A program made the translations under genes and the position numbers. A stretch of 64,000 nucleotides of DNA, taken from Leptolyngbya sp. Heron Island J (lineage in GTDB: Bacteria; Cyanobacteriota; Cyanobacteriia; Phormidesmidales; Phormidesmidaceae). The notes below the pieces were generated by a model. It worked only from the letters and a program-made list of their open reading frames with translations, was not told the origin of the DNA and made no database searches. The stretch covers positions 62,001 to 126,000 of the forward strand of contig NZ_AWNH01000098.1 of NCBI RefSeq assembly GCF_000482245.1, in the 5' to 3' direction. This document shows positions 53,811-63,891 of this stretch, one piece after another; position 1 is the stretch's first letter, and each line of letters opens with the position of its first letter.

Positions 53811-55376
53811 TTATAGCGTTTGGTTTAATGGTGCTAGCCAGCTTGGATCTAGATAAACACTTTGGGCAATTGGGTTCAGGGTTTTGAGGATGGTCCGCCC
53901 ATAGCTGCGGTGATTAACTCGGTTATCGAGTAAGGCAACTTTGCCTTGTTGGGCACTGATAGGAGCGATCGCAAGCTGCAGCGTCTGCAATGCCGTTGGC
54001 AATAAAAACAGTCGAAACCAATCTTGGCGCAACCGTTTATGATAGGCCACTTGCCCAGCAACTAGGGGGTTTTCGAGCGAAGGGATCGGCAGGGTCGTAA
54101 TAATCAATAATCCAGGTGCAGGACAACAGAGTCGGTAGTCCTGCCAAAACTCCCAACCGGTGACCAAAATGCCATTTGGAGCTAAGTCCGACCGTTCAAC
54201 CTGGACTCGCGAGCCATACTCAGCCGCTAAAATTGAGCCAATTTGGGCTTTCAGTGGGCTATCACCCACCAAGATGATAGTTGGTTGGGTGCGCGTTTCC
54301 GACAATTGCAGCAGGTTGCGAATTTCTTGCAAAATCGCGTTGGGAAACTGATTGCTATTGGGCATAGGCAACTGGTCAGGCGCATAGAGCTGAATACCGT
54401 CTTGTTGGCGATCAGGAGTGAACTTGAGGCAAGTGAGATCGCTTAACCCCAGACGCTGACGGTAGCTTTCAGCACTTTTTTCCTCATCTACAGCGGCCCC
54501 AATCAAGACAACTGGCTGCCGTTCCCAAATGGGCTTCAGCATCTCTGCCAAATTGACCGGGGCACATCGCAAAGTCAGCTGCCCTGACCCACGATTGAGC
54601 TGCAGCCAGGTCATGGTGTTTTCCTGGTCTATCTGGTTACGAAATCGTTGCCAGGTCGGCGGCAGGGCCGCTAACCCCAGGGGAGTTTCCGACAAGTGAA
54701 CAAACAGATCTGTGAGTACATCATGCTCTTCAAGATCGGCAAGATAGCAACTGTAGGGATTAGCTGGATGTTGAAAAGCGAGATGGGTCAGCCTGACTCG
54801 TAGATCACGGATCGAAGTTTGCTGAGATGGGTATGCCAAACCCAACTGATGCCAGTCTGCATCATCGAGACTACAGGTTAATTCGTTACGCGCCCAATCA
54901 ACCAGGGGATCAATGCCATCGATCAAAGTAACGATATTGGGTGGAAAGGCAGGGAGATTAGGGGATATCGGATGAGACGGTTGCGTGGCGTTAATCTGAC
55001 TTGATAGCCAGGTTTGCGGAGTCGTAATTAAAATGCCTTGAAAGGTTTCTCCAGGCCAGCGATCGCCTACTTGAATAGATTTGATAGTAGGCAAAGTTTG
55101 CAGCAGATTCGGAATCTCATCCTGCACTAACTGCTGATGGATAGTGGGGGGGACAACTAAGACAACCGGTCCAGGCCATACAAGGGCAGGCGTCAGATAA
55201 CTTAAACGATAACGTCCTCGATAGGCTGCGGTGCTACCAGTTTGCAGAAGAGCGCTACGTCCCAACCGCAATGCTCTGGCCACTAGACGCGCCATAGTCA
55301 AATGATGGGGCCACTGGGTATGGCCCTGCTGGCGTAAAAACTCTCGCAGTAGCTGGTGAACCTTTGCCTCAATCAC
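53811..55376 (-). CDS. DinG/Rad3-like ATP-dependent helicase-related protein
   Basis: 521-aa protein whose N-terminus (MIEAKVHQLLREFLRQQG, LTMARLVARALRLGRSALLQTGS) and middle blocks (GPVVLVVPPTIHQQLVQDEIP, GILITTPQTWLSSQ, NIVTLIDGIDPLVDWA) match a cyanobacterial group annotated as ATP-dependent helicases. The usual Walker A Gly-Lys-Thr is not evident: LLQTGSTAAYRGRYRLS lacks GKT. Late blocks (LVGDSPLKAQIGSIL, GILVTGWEFWQDYRL) look helicase-like. Activity as a true helicase is therefore doubtful. The alternative is a nucleic-acid-binding protein derived from one. Confidence 0.75.
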   Translation of the reverse strand: MIEAKVHQLLREFLRQQGHTQWPHHLTMARLVARALRLGRSALLQTGSTAAYRGRYRLSYLTPALVWPGPVVLVVPPTIHQQLVQDEIPNLLQTLPTIKSIQVGDRWPGETFQGILITTPQTWLSSQINATQPSHPISPNLPAFPPNIVTLIDGIDPLVDWARNELTCSLDDADWHQLGLAYPSQQTSIRDLRVRLTHLAFQHPANPYSCYLADLEEHDVLTDLFVHLSETPLGLAALPPTWQRFRNQIDQENTMTWLQLNRGSGQLTLRCAPVNLAEMLKPIWERQPVVLIGAAVDEEKSAESYRQRLGLSDLTCLKFTPDRQQDGIQLYAPDQLPMPNSNQFPNAILQEIRNLLQLSETRTQPTIILVGDSPLKAQIGSILAAEYGSRVQVERSDLAPNGILVTGWEFWQDYRLCCPAPGLLIITTLPIPSLENPLVAGQVAYHKRLRQDWFRLFLLPTALQTLQLAIAPISAQQGKVALLDNRVNHRSYGRTILKTLNPIAQSVYLDPSWLAPLNQTL

Positions 55377-55554
55377 GTGAAGTGCAACTCTCGTTGTGAC
55401 TCAATAACTCAGCTAGATCCCTAAGAAATAACCAAGCAGTGTGTCTCATTGTGACATACTCCCTTGGAGGGTTTGGTTTATCGCCTACATGCGGATTGCT
55501 AGCTGGCGGTAGTGTTGCCCTCCAATCAATAGCCGTCACCTCAAGTTGTTGAAC

Positions 55555-56433
55555 ATGTCATTGCCCTTCCCTCAGACCCAGACTTCACCAGCCGAGTACA
55601 CCATTGGGATCGTGGGTTTGGGGTTGATTGGCGGTTGTTTAGCCTTAGATTTAACCCGTCTGGGATATTCCGTTTATGGGGTAGCGCGGCGTTCTGAAAC
55701 GGTCACAGCGGCCTTGGACGCAGGGATGGTCACCAAGGTCGGGTGCGATTTGGCCCTGATGGCTGAGACGGATCTGGTCTTTGTATGTACACCGATGGCA
55801 CTAATTGTACCGACGGTCCAAAAGCTGGCGAGTTATCTACCAGAGTCAACTGTTGTGACGGATGTGGGATCGATCAAAGGGGAGGTGGTAGCAGCGGCAA
55901 CGGCGCTCTGGCCCAATTTTGTGGGCGGTCATCCCATGGCAGGCAAAGCAGAATCGGGGCTAGAAGCTGCTGAAACTGGGCTCTTTTGTCAGCGGCCTTA
56001 TGTGGTTACACCGATTGAAACGACGGTATCCACAGCGGTGGAACGAGTGGTTGCGATCGCAACCCAATTAGGCTCCCAAGTTTACACAGCCACGCCAGCA
56101 GACCACGACCAGGCAGTAGCCGCCATTTCACATTTGCCTGTCATGGTTAGCTCTAGTCTGCTGCACACCTGTTTGAGTGAGCCCAACACCCAAGTCAAAA
56201 CCCTGGCTCAACAGCTAGCCAGTAGTGGTTTTTGTGACACCAGCCGCGTGGGTGGTGGCAACCCTGAGTTAGGCACTATGATGGCCCAATTCAATCGGTC
56301 CGCTTTATTACAGGCCCTACAGCGATATCGTCAGCAGTTAAACACCGCAATTGACCTGATCGAGGCGGAACAGTGGGATGCCCTAGAACAAAGGCTCAGT
56401 ATTGCTCAGCAGGAACGACCCAAGTACCTCTGA
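55555..56433 (+). CDS. tyrA: Prephenate/arogenate dehydrogenase
   Basis: 292-aa dehydrogenase of tyrosine synthesis. The nucleotide-binding motif is TIGIVGLGLIGGCLALDL, followed by VFVCTPMALIVPTVQ, VVTDVGSIKGEVV and the catalytic histidine block NFVGGHPMAGKAESGLEAA. SHLPVMVSSSLL and SSGFCDTSRVGGGNPELG belong to the helical substrate domain. In cyanobacteria the preferred substrate is usually arogenate with NADP. ATG 55555 was chosen; TTG 55546 would add three residues. Confidence 0.94.
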   Translation: MSLPFPQTQTSPAEYTIGIVGLGLIGGCLALDLTRLGYSVYGVARRSETVTAALDAGMVTKVGCDLALMAETDLVFVCTPMALIVPTVQKLASYLPESTVVTDVGSIKGEVVAAATALWPNFVGGHPMAGKAESGLEAAETGLFCQRPYVVTPIETTVSTAVERVVAIATQLGSQVYTATPADHDQAVAAISHLPVMVSSSLLHTCLSEPNTQVKTLAQQLASSGFCDTSRVGGGNPELGTMMAQFNRSALLQALQRYRQQLNTAIDLIEAEQWDALEQRLSIAQQERPKYL

Positions 56434-56501
56434 GATCTGTGCTGAGTTTGAGAGCCTAAATTTTTCAGGATAGGTCTCTGAGACAGTGAATATTATCAGT
56501 T

Positions 56502-58367
56502 CTAGACCGGCTGCTTTCCTTCTGATTCAGCCATAATCACAGGCTCCTGGTACAGAATTGCGGTGAAGGTAACCGTAGAGCCGAGACCCTCACCCATACT
56601 AATAAACTGAACCTTGCCACCCATAGCCTCAATCAGCCGTTGAGAAATGGCCAGGCCTAGCCCAGTGCCACCATACTGCCGGGTTCGTTCACCATCCACC
56701 TGGCTAAAGGTTTGGAACAGTCGATTCTGCTTTTCTAGTGAGACTCCAATACCGGTATCTTCAACGCTAATTTTGATATGTCCAGGCCAAACTTGTCCTT
56801 GGAAACGCACACTTTGAGGCTTGACCTCAGCGCTAATGGTGACTCCTCCTTCAGGGGTGAATTTAATGGCGTTCCCAATCAGGTTAAGCAGAACTTGCAA
56901 AATTCTTTGATAGTTGCCGTAGAGCTTTATTTCATCTAGGGTGGCAGGCATTTTCATATTGAAATACAGCCCCCGCTGCTCGGCCTGAGGACGGGTGAAA
57001 TTCTCCACATCGCAAAACAGCTCCTGCAAGCTGACTGCCGTCAGGTCAATTTCCATTTTACCTGCCTCAATTTTGGCAATGTCCAGCACATCGTTAATGA
57101 GATTAAGCAGGTGTAGGGCAGATTTATGGGCTTCTGCGATGAACTCTTCCTGTTCTTCTGGATCGTCTGCCATACCATCAAGCACCAACCGCAAAAAGCC
57201 AATCATGCCGTTAAGTGGCGTGCGTAGTTCGTGGGAGGTATTGGCTAGAAACTCACTCTTGAGGCGGGAAGCTTCTTCGGCATAGCGTCTTGCTTCTTCT
57301 AATTCATCATTTTTATCGATCAGTTTTTCGTTGGCCTTCTGGAGATCGTCTGCCAGGGTACGACTGGCCTCAAATAGTTTGGCATGGGCAATGGCTGTCC
57401 CAACTTGATCGGTAAGCTCATTGACCAGTTCAATTTCCAAGGGATGCCAGGGACGTTCGGGTGGCATTTGCAACAGCAGCACACTGTTGGGCTCGTCGCG
57501 ATAGCAGGTAGCCACGGTTAAAACCGTGTAAGGCCCAGCATCATTGTCCTCGCGTTCAAAATCTGAAAGGACTGGTTTGAGGGTATTGATGGTACAGCGA
57601 AAATCCGCTTTATTAGTCAGCTCAAAGGTTTGCCCCAGACAAGGTTGTAACTCGGGCTGATGAAATTCAGCGACCACATTGAGAGTTTGCATAGCGACTG
57701 AATAGTCGCAAACCAGACAGCGATGCAAGTCTAAAAGCGTTCCCAAGCCGTCAACGGTTTGTTGCCAAATCGTTTCCAACTCCAGGGTTTTACGAATGTT
57801 GGAGGCAATGCTGGTAAGCACACCATGATAGTTCGAGATATTAGCGAGCAACCCGGCTTGAGCCGTATTGGCGGGCGGATCAGCAATAATGCCCATGGTG
57901 CTCAAGTGATGAGGCATGCTGGCAGTACCCGCCACTGTCAAGATGGAGCCTTCTCCCTGCAAATACTGATGGTCCGGATCATCAGGCCAATCAACGGTAC
58001 TGAGCGTAAAGTCTAGCCCCACCGGATGGGGGCCGCACCGGACCACACATTGAAACTGCTGAGATTGTCCATCAACTAACACCTGAGCCATCCGTTGAAG
58101 ATAGGGACCGACGGCTACAGGGCCAAATAATTGACTGATGGATTCGTGTAAATATCGTGAGGAATTAACCTGAATGCTACGGGGCCAACTGATAGAAACA
58201 ATCCGACCGTAAGGATCGTGAATAACTTTAAGGGACGAATTATCAACTGTGGCGGGAACAGCCATAGGCTCAGGGTCAACTATCAATTGCGATCGCATAG
58301 TTTCGTCAGGAATCTCTAGCCCTATACTTAATTGCTTACGAGTTTTCCCTGTACGGATCAGAAACAT
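56502..58367 (-). CDS. GAF-domain sensor histidine kinase
   Basis: 621-aa kinase without membrane helices. A PAS-like N-terminal region (about 45-170) is followed by a GAF domain near 190-335, a coiled-coil linker (ASRTLADDLQKANEKLIDKNDELEEARRYAEEASRLK), and HisKA with the intact H box FLANTSHELRTPLNGMIGFL. The HATPase has LLNLIGNAIKFTPEGG, VEDTGIGVSLEKQNRLFQTF and YGGTGLGLAISQRLIEAMGG. The GAF segment has a Cys (HRCLVCDYS), but it cannot be said from sequence whether a bilin binds. No response regulator is adjacent. Confidence 0.9.
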   Translation of the reverse strand: MFLIRTGKTRKQLSIGLEIPDETMRSQLIVDPEPMAVPATVDNSSLKVIHDPYGRIVSISWPRSIQVNSSRYLHESISQLFGPVAVGPYLQRMAQVLVDGQSQQFQCVVRCGPHPVGLDFTLSTVDWPDDPDHQYLQGEGSILTVAGTASMPHHLSTMGIIADPPANTAQAGLLANISNYHGVLTSIASNIRKTLELETIWQQTVDGLGTLLDLHRCLVCDYSVAMQTLNVVAEFHQPELQPCLGQTFELTNKADFRCTINTLKPVLSDFEREDNDAGPYTVLTVATCYRDEPNSVLLLQMPPERPWHPLEIELVNELTDQVGTAIAHAKLFEASRTLADDLQKANEKLIDKNDELEEARRYAEEASRLKSEFLANTSHELRTPLNGMIGFLRLVLDGMADDPEEQEEFIAEAHKSALHLLNLINDVLDIAKIEAGKMEIDLTAVSLQELFCDVENFTRPQAEQRGLYFNMKMPATLDEIKLYGNYQRILQVLLNLIGNAIKFTPEGGVTISAEVKPQSVRFQGQVWPGHIKISVEDTGIGVSLEKQNRLFQTFSQVDGERTRQYGGTGLGLAISQRLIEAMGGKVQFISMGEGLGSTVTFTAILYQEPVIMAESEGKQPV

Positions 58368-58739
58368 CTACACCGAGATCGCCCGTCACAGTATGACAGA
58401 CCTTAAAATTCTCTGATCACAGGGTAATGGATGCTGCAGAGCCGGAGTTGATATTAGATAAATCCAGCACTGTTCGTTGGTAAGACGCCCCGATAATCCT
58501 TATCTTGTCATGGGATTTATCAACGGTCATCCCTTTCGAGGTCTCTTTTGCAATTAGATGCACATGCGCTTGAGGTTTACTGCTTGGCTCAGGTGCCCCC
58601 AATCATGAAAAAAGTTCACCCTCAAAACACCTCTAAAATATAAGTCAGTAGTCCTAAGGATGAGCAAAGTATTAGAACAAAGCATTAAGATAGGCTAGGC
58701 TAAGCGCCTCTTTACTCCTTCGTTTGAGTTCTTGTTTCC
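58368..58739. other. Divergent intergenic region
   Basis: 372 bases between the sensor kinase and lepA, transcribed away from each other. A minus-strand open frame of up to 61 codons (58417-58602) has no ATG until its middle and no family I recognise. Promoters are expected here. Confidence 0.4.
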
Positions 58740-60545
58740 ATGACCGACGCACCCGTATCTCGAATCCGCAACTTTTCGATTATTGCCCACATCGACCATG
58801 GCAAGTCGACGCTGGCTGATCGGTTGCTGCAGGAGACTAAAACCATTAGTGATCGAGATATGAAAGCTCAGGTCCTTGACACTATGGACCTTGAACGGGA
58901 ACGGGGCATCACAATTAAGCTGCAGGCAGCTCGTATGAACTACCGAGCCAAAGATGGTGAGTCATATGTGCTGAACCTGATTGATACTCCAGGCCATGTT
59001 GACTTCTCTTACGAGGTTTCTCGTGCCTTAGCCGCCTGTGAAGGGGCGTTACTTGTAGTCGATGCATCCCAAGGTGTGGAAGCTCAGACACTGGCCAATG
59101 TCTACCTAGCACTGGAAAACGATCTAGAAATTATTCCTGTCCTTAATAAGGTGGATTTGCCTGGAGCAGAACCCGATCGCGTCAAACAGGAAATTGAGGA
59201 CATCGTTGGTCTGGACTGTAGCAACGCCATTTTGGCATCTGCGAAAGAGGGACTGGGCATCACTGACATTCTAGAATCTATTGTTGAGACGGTTCCTGAG
59301 CCTGAAGATAATACAGAAAAGCCACTACGAGCACTGATTTTTGACAGCTATTACGATAGCTATCGTGGTGTGATTGTCTATTTTCGGGTAGTGGATGGGA
59401 CATTGAGTCGTCGCGATCGCATTCGGCTGATGGCCTCAGGCAAAGAGTACGAAATTGATGAGCTCGGTGTACTCTCTCCCAATCAAGTAGAAGTTGATGA
59501 ACTCCACGCCGGAGAAGTGGGCTACATTTCTGCTTCCATCAAAGCTGTGGCAGATGCCCGTGTCGGTGACACCATCACCCTAGTGAAACGCAAGGCTGAG
59601 GACCCCCTGCCGGGTTATGTAGAGGCGAACCCCATGGTGTTCTGTGGTCTTTTCCCTACCGATTCCGACCGTTACGAAGACCTGCGTGAGGCTCTAGAAA
59701 AACTGCGCCTCAATGATGCCGCCCTACAATATGAGCCTGAAACCTCTAGCGCTATGGGCTTTGGTTTCCGCTGTGGCTTTTTAGGGCTACTGCATATGGA
59801 AATTGTCCAGGAACGCTTAGAGCGAGAATATAATCTGGACCTGATTACCACGGCTCCATCCGTGGTTTATCGGGTCACCACCATTGATGGCGAGGTGCTC
59901 AATATTGATAACCCGTGTGAGCTACCCGAGCCCCAAGAGCGGGAAAAAATTGAAGAACCCTACGTCAAGGTAGAGATTTTCACCCCTGAGGAGTTTGTCG
60001 GCACGCTGATGGATCTGTGTCAGACACGGCGTGGCGACTTCAAAGATATGAAGTACCTGACAGAAGGTCGGACAACGCTGGTGTATGAATTACCTCTGGC
60101 AGAGGTGGTGACTGACTTCTTTGACCAGATGAAATCCCGATCTCGTGGTTATGCCAGCATGGAGTACCAGCTGATCGACTATCGGGAAAATTATCTGGTG
60201 AAGTTAGATGTGATGATCAACGGCGATAAAGTTGATCCGCTGGCAGCTATTGTGCATCGCGATCAGGCCTACTACGTGGGTAAAGCTTTAGCGGAAAAGC
60301 TTAAAGAGTTAATTCCTAGGCACCAGTTTAAGATTCCGATTCAGGCCGCTATTGGTAGCCGCATTATTGCTAGTGCCAGCATTCCAGCCCTTCGTAAAGA
60401 CGTACTGTCCAAGTGCTACGGCGGTGACATCTCCCGGAAGAAGAAACTGTTAAAGAAACAGGCAAAGGGGAAGAAACGCCTGAAGGCAATCGGTACGGTG
60501 GATGTCCCCCAAGAGGCATTTATGGCGGTACTGAAATTGAATTAA
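58740..60545 (+). CDS. lepA: Elongation factor 4 (LepA)
   Basis: 601-aa translational GTPase that back-translocates or remodels stalled ribosomes. The GTPase motifs are [53 protein letters not shown] and NKVDLPGAE. The LepA-specific C-terminal domain follows ([35 protein letters not shown], ending [22 protein letters not shown]). Full-length and normal. Confidence 0.98.
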   Translation: MTDAPVSRIRNFSIIAHIDHGKSTLADRLLQETKTISDRDMKAQVLDTMDLERERGITIKLQAARMNYRAKDGESYVLNLIDTPGHVDFSYEVSRALAACEGALLVVDASQGVEAQTLANVYLALENDLEIIPVLNKVDLPGAEPDRVKQEIEDIVGLDCSNAILASAKEGLGITDILESIVETVPEPEDNTEKPLRALIFDSYYDSYRGVIVYFRVVDGTLSRRDRIRLMASGKEYEIDELGVLSPNQVEVDELHAGEVGYISASIKAVADARVGDTITLVKRKAEDPLPGYVEANPMVFCGLFPTDSDRYEDLREALEKLRLNDAALQYEPETSSAMGFGFRCGFLGLLHMEIVQERLEREYNLDLITTAPSVVYRVTTIDGEVLNIDNPCELPEPQEREKIEEPYVKVEIFTPEEFVGTLMDLCQTRRGDFKDMKYLTEGRTTLVYELPLAEVVTDFFDQMKSRSRGYASMEYQLIDYRENYLVKLDVMINGDKVDPLAAIVHRDQAYYVGKALAEKLKELIPRHQFKIPIQAAIGSRIIASASIPALRKDVLSKCYGGDISRKKKLLKKQAKGKKRLKAIGTVDVPQEAFMAVLKLN

Positions 60546-60599
60546 TTGGATTCGGGTCGTCCAAAATTCCTAATTGAATTGGACTCCTGTAGAAGCACA

Positions 60600-60718
60600 C
60601 CCTTGTGGCTGCCCTGGTAGATCCTGCATGATCAACCAAAATTCCCATAGAAATTATCGTGGCCTATGGGTTGTGAGTAACGGTCAATGGCACTAACGAG
60701 CGGGAGCAACCACAAGGG
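60600..60718. repeat. Nested inverted repeats between lepA and polA
   Basis: CCCTTGTGG at 60600-60608 and CCACAAGGG at 60710-60718 bound a 119-bp segment. The similarity continues inward (CTGCCC versus TTGCTCCC, read from each end). A second pair, CCCATAG/CTATGGG, lies near 60644-60669. No target duplication is seen. It may be a dispersed spacer repeat or the convergent terminator of lepA and polA. Confidence 0.5.
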
Positions 60719-60753
60719 ATTGCCCCTAGGAGGTCTTCCGACAAATACACAAA

Positions 60754-63645
60754 TTACTTGGCATCCATCCAATTTTTGCCTGCATTAATGTCTACCTTTA
60801 GGGGTACCGACAACTGCACGACAGATTCCATCGTTGTAGCGATTTTTTTCTCTAATTCAGGCCATTCATCGAGTGGGATTTCAAAAATCAGTTCATCATG
60901 AACCTGTAGCAAGAGCCTAGCCTGATAATCCTTGAGGACTTTATGCAGCTGAATCATCGCAATCTTGATAATGTCAGCACTAGAGCCCTGAATAGGAGCA
61001 TTAGCAGCCGCTCGAAGTAAACCCGCGTCATAGCCACCGGGACGTAGATGATCGAGGTCAATCTCGTCGGGAGATTTCCCCTTCAACGGCTTTAAGCTAT
61101 TGCTCGAAAAGTTGAAATATCTGCGCCGTCCCAGAATAGTTTCTACGTAGCCATAGGCAATGGCTTCACGCTGCATCTGCTGCAAGTATTCAAATACCCG
61201 TGAGTAACGCTCGTTGAATTTGTCGATAAAGGCCTTGGCCTCGGTGCGACTAACCCCCATCTCACGGGCAAAGCGGACAGCGCCCATACCGTATATAACG
61301 CCGAAGTTAATAATTTTCCCCATGCGGCGTTCTGCGGTGGAAATTTCCTCTTTGTCTAATAGCAATTGGGCCGTAAGGCTATGAACGTCTTGACCATTGC
61401 GATAGGCATCCACCAGTACCGATTCACCACTGAGGTGAGTAAGAATACGTAACTCAATTTGAGAATAGTCAGCAGCGGCCAACAGCCAGCCTTCTTGCGG
61501 TAAGAACGCCTGACGAATCTGACGACTAAAGGCGGTACGAACGGGAATATTCTGCAGGTTGGGATTTGATGATGACAGACGCCCCGTGGCGGTCACGGCT
61601 TGGTTGAAGTCAGTGTGTACTCGGCCAGTGTCAGCCCGAACCAGTTTGGGTAAGGCGTCTACATAGGTGGACTTCAGCTTTGATAAGGTGCGATGGCTGA
61701 TAATGCAGTCCACCACAGGATGATCGCCCTGCAGTTTCTCTAATGTGGAGGCGTCTGTTGAGTAACCAGTTTTGGTTTTGCGGGTTTTCTTTTTGTTGAG
61801 CCCTAAGGTTTCAAATAGCAAGACGCTGAGTTGTTTGGGAGAGGCAAGATTAAACTCTTCGCCTGCGTAGTCGTAGGCTTTGATTTGCAATTCATAGAGA
61901 TCAGCTTCGAGCTGTTCTGAAAATTGCTTGAGATAAGGTTCGTCGATGCGGATGCCGGTGGCTTCCATGTCAGCTAAGACGGCTTCGAGGGGGACTTCGA
62001 TGTCGCGGAAGAGGGTTGCGATCGCATCCACCTGACTTAGCTCTTTTTGCAAAATTGGCACCAACCGATAAGTTGTATGCACATCCTCACCGCAGTAGGC
62101 CGCCACCTGATCAAGAGCGATATCTGCAATCGTTTTACCCTTGGGTACCAGGTCGCTATAACTCTGTGCCGCCACATTTAAATAGCGCAAAGACAAATCC
62201 GTCAGATTATGGCTGTTTTCTGGATTGAGCACGTAGCTTGCCAGCATGGTGTCGAAAACGACTCCGGTCAGCTCAATGTCATAGCGCTTGAAAACTGCCC
62301 GGTCATACTTGGCATTTTGCAGTGACTTTGGACAATCAGCACTCTCCAAAACTGGCTTGAGAGCAGCCAAAACATCTGCCAGAGGTAGCTGCGTTCCCTC
62401 AACATGACCCACTGGCACATAGGCTATATCCTCCGGACCATCTCCCCAGCAACAGCCAATACCCACGAGATCAGCATCCAACGGATCAATTGCCGTTGTC
62501 TCTGTATCCCAAGCCACAGGCTTAGCCTTATCGGTTTGTGTTTCAAGCTTCGTGACTAAATCCTGTAGCTGAGCGGCGGTGGTGACTATCTGCGGCTTGA
62601 TATCTACCGCTTCTACTTCCCTAGCCACATCTGTTTCTTCTGCAGTAAAAAAGGCAAGATCCTCATCCTCAAAAGATGTAGCAACCTTAACAGAAGATGC
62701 TTTAACCTCACCTCCAAAGGCTTCCTGCAATTTACTGAGCCGGTTAATAAAGTGCTGAAATTCCAGATGCTTTAGCAACGGCACGACTTCTGCTTCATCA
62801 AAGCCCTCTAGTTTGCAATCTGCTAGCTCTACATCCAGGTCAACATCAGTGACGATGGTGGCTAAATACTTAGACTGGTTCGCATCGTCTTGGCCAGTTT
62901 CCAGCCTTTTCTTAACGGCTCCCTTCATCTCTGGAAGAGCCGCATACACACCCTCCAGGTTCTGATGTTCCGTTAGCAGTTTGACCGCAGTTTTCTTGCC
63001 AATGCCCTTAACCCCAGGAATATTGTCTGAAGTGTCCCCACATAGAGCTTTGTAGTCGATCACCTGATTAGGCTTAATACCTAGCTTTTCCTCGACTTCC
63101 TTAATGCCATATTCCTTAGCTAGGCCATTGGTGCGTCCAAAGGTACTTCCCAAGTGCAACACCTTAATATGCTCGTTATTATCAATCAGCTGGAATAGAT
63201 CCTGGTCACCGCTCAAAATCCTGACGGCATAGCCTTCTTTTTCGGCTTTTGTCGCTAGCGTCCCAATGACGTCATCCGCTTCAAATCCTGGTGCTGTCAG
63301 AATCGGCAACTGAAACCCGGCCAAAAGTTGCTTAAGATTTTCCACATCTTCAAGGAAATCTTCTGGTGCTTCAGGACGTCCCTCTTTATAAGTATCAGCG
63401 GCCTCGTGACGAAATGTCGGCTGAGCCAGGTCAAACGCGACGGCTGCATAGTCAGGTTTTTCCACCACCATCATGTCGCTCATGGATTTAAGAAAGCCAA
63501 AACAGACGCTGGTGGGAATGCCTTTGGAGGTGCGCAGTCCGCCATCACGGCTTTTAGCGTGGGCATAGTAGGAGCGAAACGCCAGGGAGTGACCGTCGAT
63601 GATTAGCAGGGTGGGTCTGTCAGAACTCAAAACACTTGTCGCCAA
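60754..63645 (-). CDS. polA: DNA polymerase I
   Basis: 963-aa polymerase. The 5'-3' exonuclease domain spans about 1-310 (LLIIDGHSLAFRSYYA, FEADDVIGTLA, ILSGDQDLFQLID, GDTSDNIPGVKGIGKKTA). The 3'-5' exonuclease domain has the intact motif PVAWDTETTAIDPLDADLVG, so proofreading is likely. The polymerase domain carries motif A AADYSQIELRILTHLSGE, motif B RRMGKIINFGVIYGMG and motif C LLLQVHDELIFEIP. It fills gaps and removes primers in repair and replication. Single-gene unit, convergent with lepA. Confidence 0.98.
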   Translation of the reverse strand: MATSVLSSDRPTLLIIDGHSLAFRSYYAHAKSRDGGLRTSKGIPTSVCFGFLKSMSDMMVVEKPDYAAVAFDLAQPTFRHEAADTYKEGRPEAPEDFLEDVENLKQLLAGFQLPILTAPGFEADDVIGTLATKAEKEGYAVRILSGDQDLFQLIDNNEHIKVLHLGSTFGRTNGLAKEYGIKEVEEKLGIKPNQVIDYKALCGDTSDNIPGVKGIGKKTAVKLLTEHQNLEGVYAALPEMKGAVKKRLETGQDDANQSKYLATIVTDVDLDVELADCKLEGFDEAEVVPLLKHLEFQHFINRLSKLQEAFGGEVKASSVKVATSFEDEDLAFFTAEETDVAREVEAVDIKPQIVTTAAQLQDLVTKLETQTDKAKPVAWDTETTAIDPLDADLVGIGCCWGDGPEDIAYVPVGHVEGTQLPLADVLAALKPVLESADCPKSLQNAKYDRAVFKRYDIELTGVVFDTMLASYVLNPENSHNLTDLSLRYLNVAAQSYSDLVPKGKTIADIALDQVAAYCGEDVHTTYRLVPILQKELSQVDAIATLFRDIEVPLEAVLADMEATGIRIDEPYLKQFSEQLEADLYELQIKAYDYAGEEFNLASPKQLSVLLFETLGLNKKKTRKTKTGYSTDASTLEKLQGDHPVVDCIISHRTLSKLKSTYVDALPKLVRADTGRVHTDFNQAVTATGRLSSSNPNLQNIPVRTAFSRQIRQAFLPQEGWLLAAADYSQIELRILTHLSGESVLVDAYRNGQDVHSLTAQLLLDKEEISTAERRMGKIINFGVIYGMGAVRFAREMGVSRTEAKAFIDKFNERYSRVFEYLQQMQREAIAYGYVETILGRRRYFNFSSNSLKPLKGKSPDEIDLDHLRPGGYDAGLLRAAANAPIQGSSADIIKIAMIQLHKVLKDYQARLLLQVHDELIFEIPLDEWPELEKKIATTMESVVQLSVPLKVDINAGKNWMDAK

Positions 63646-63891
63646 TGCAGCTTTTTAATTAAAGCGTGTCCACGTCCAGAACTGTAGTTTTTCTTTTGAT
63701 GATCTTTTAGGAGTTATTTTCTTCTCTGCTATTCGCAAAAGTAGTTCTCCGGAAAGAGCCAGCCAGGGATATTCTCTGCAAAAAGTTATTGCCAATTCAT
63801 AACAGGGAAATTTAATGAGTGTTCATTCATTGCCGGAATGATGACGGTTTAACCCGTCTTTTCAGGTATTTTGCACTTGTTTATCTTTCAA

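Noticed and set aside
58417-58602. 61-codon minus-strand frame between the sensor kinase and lepA
   Set aside because: It opens with TTG, has no ribosome site and no family; the ATG form would be only 37 residues.
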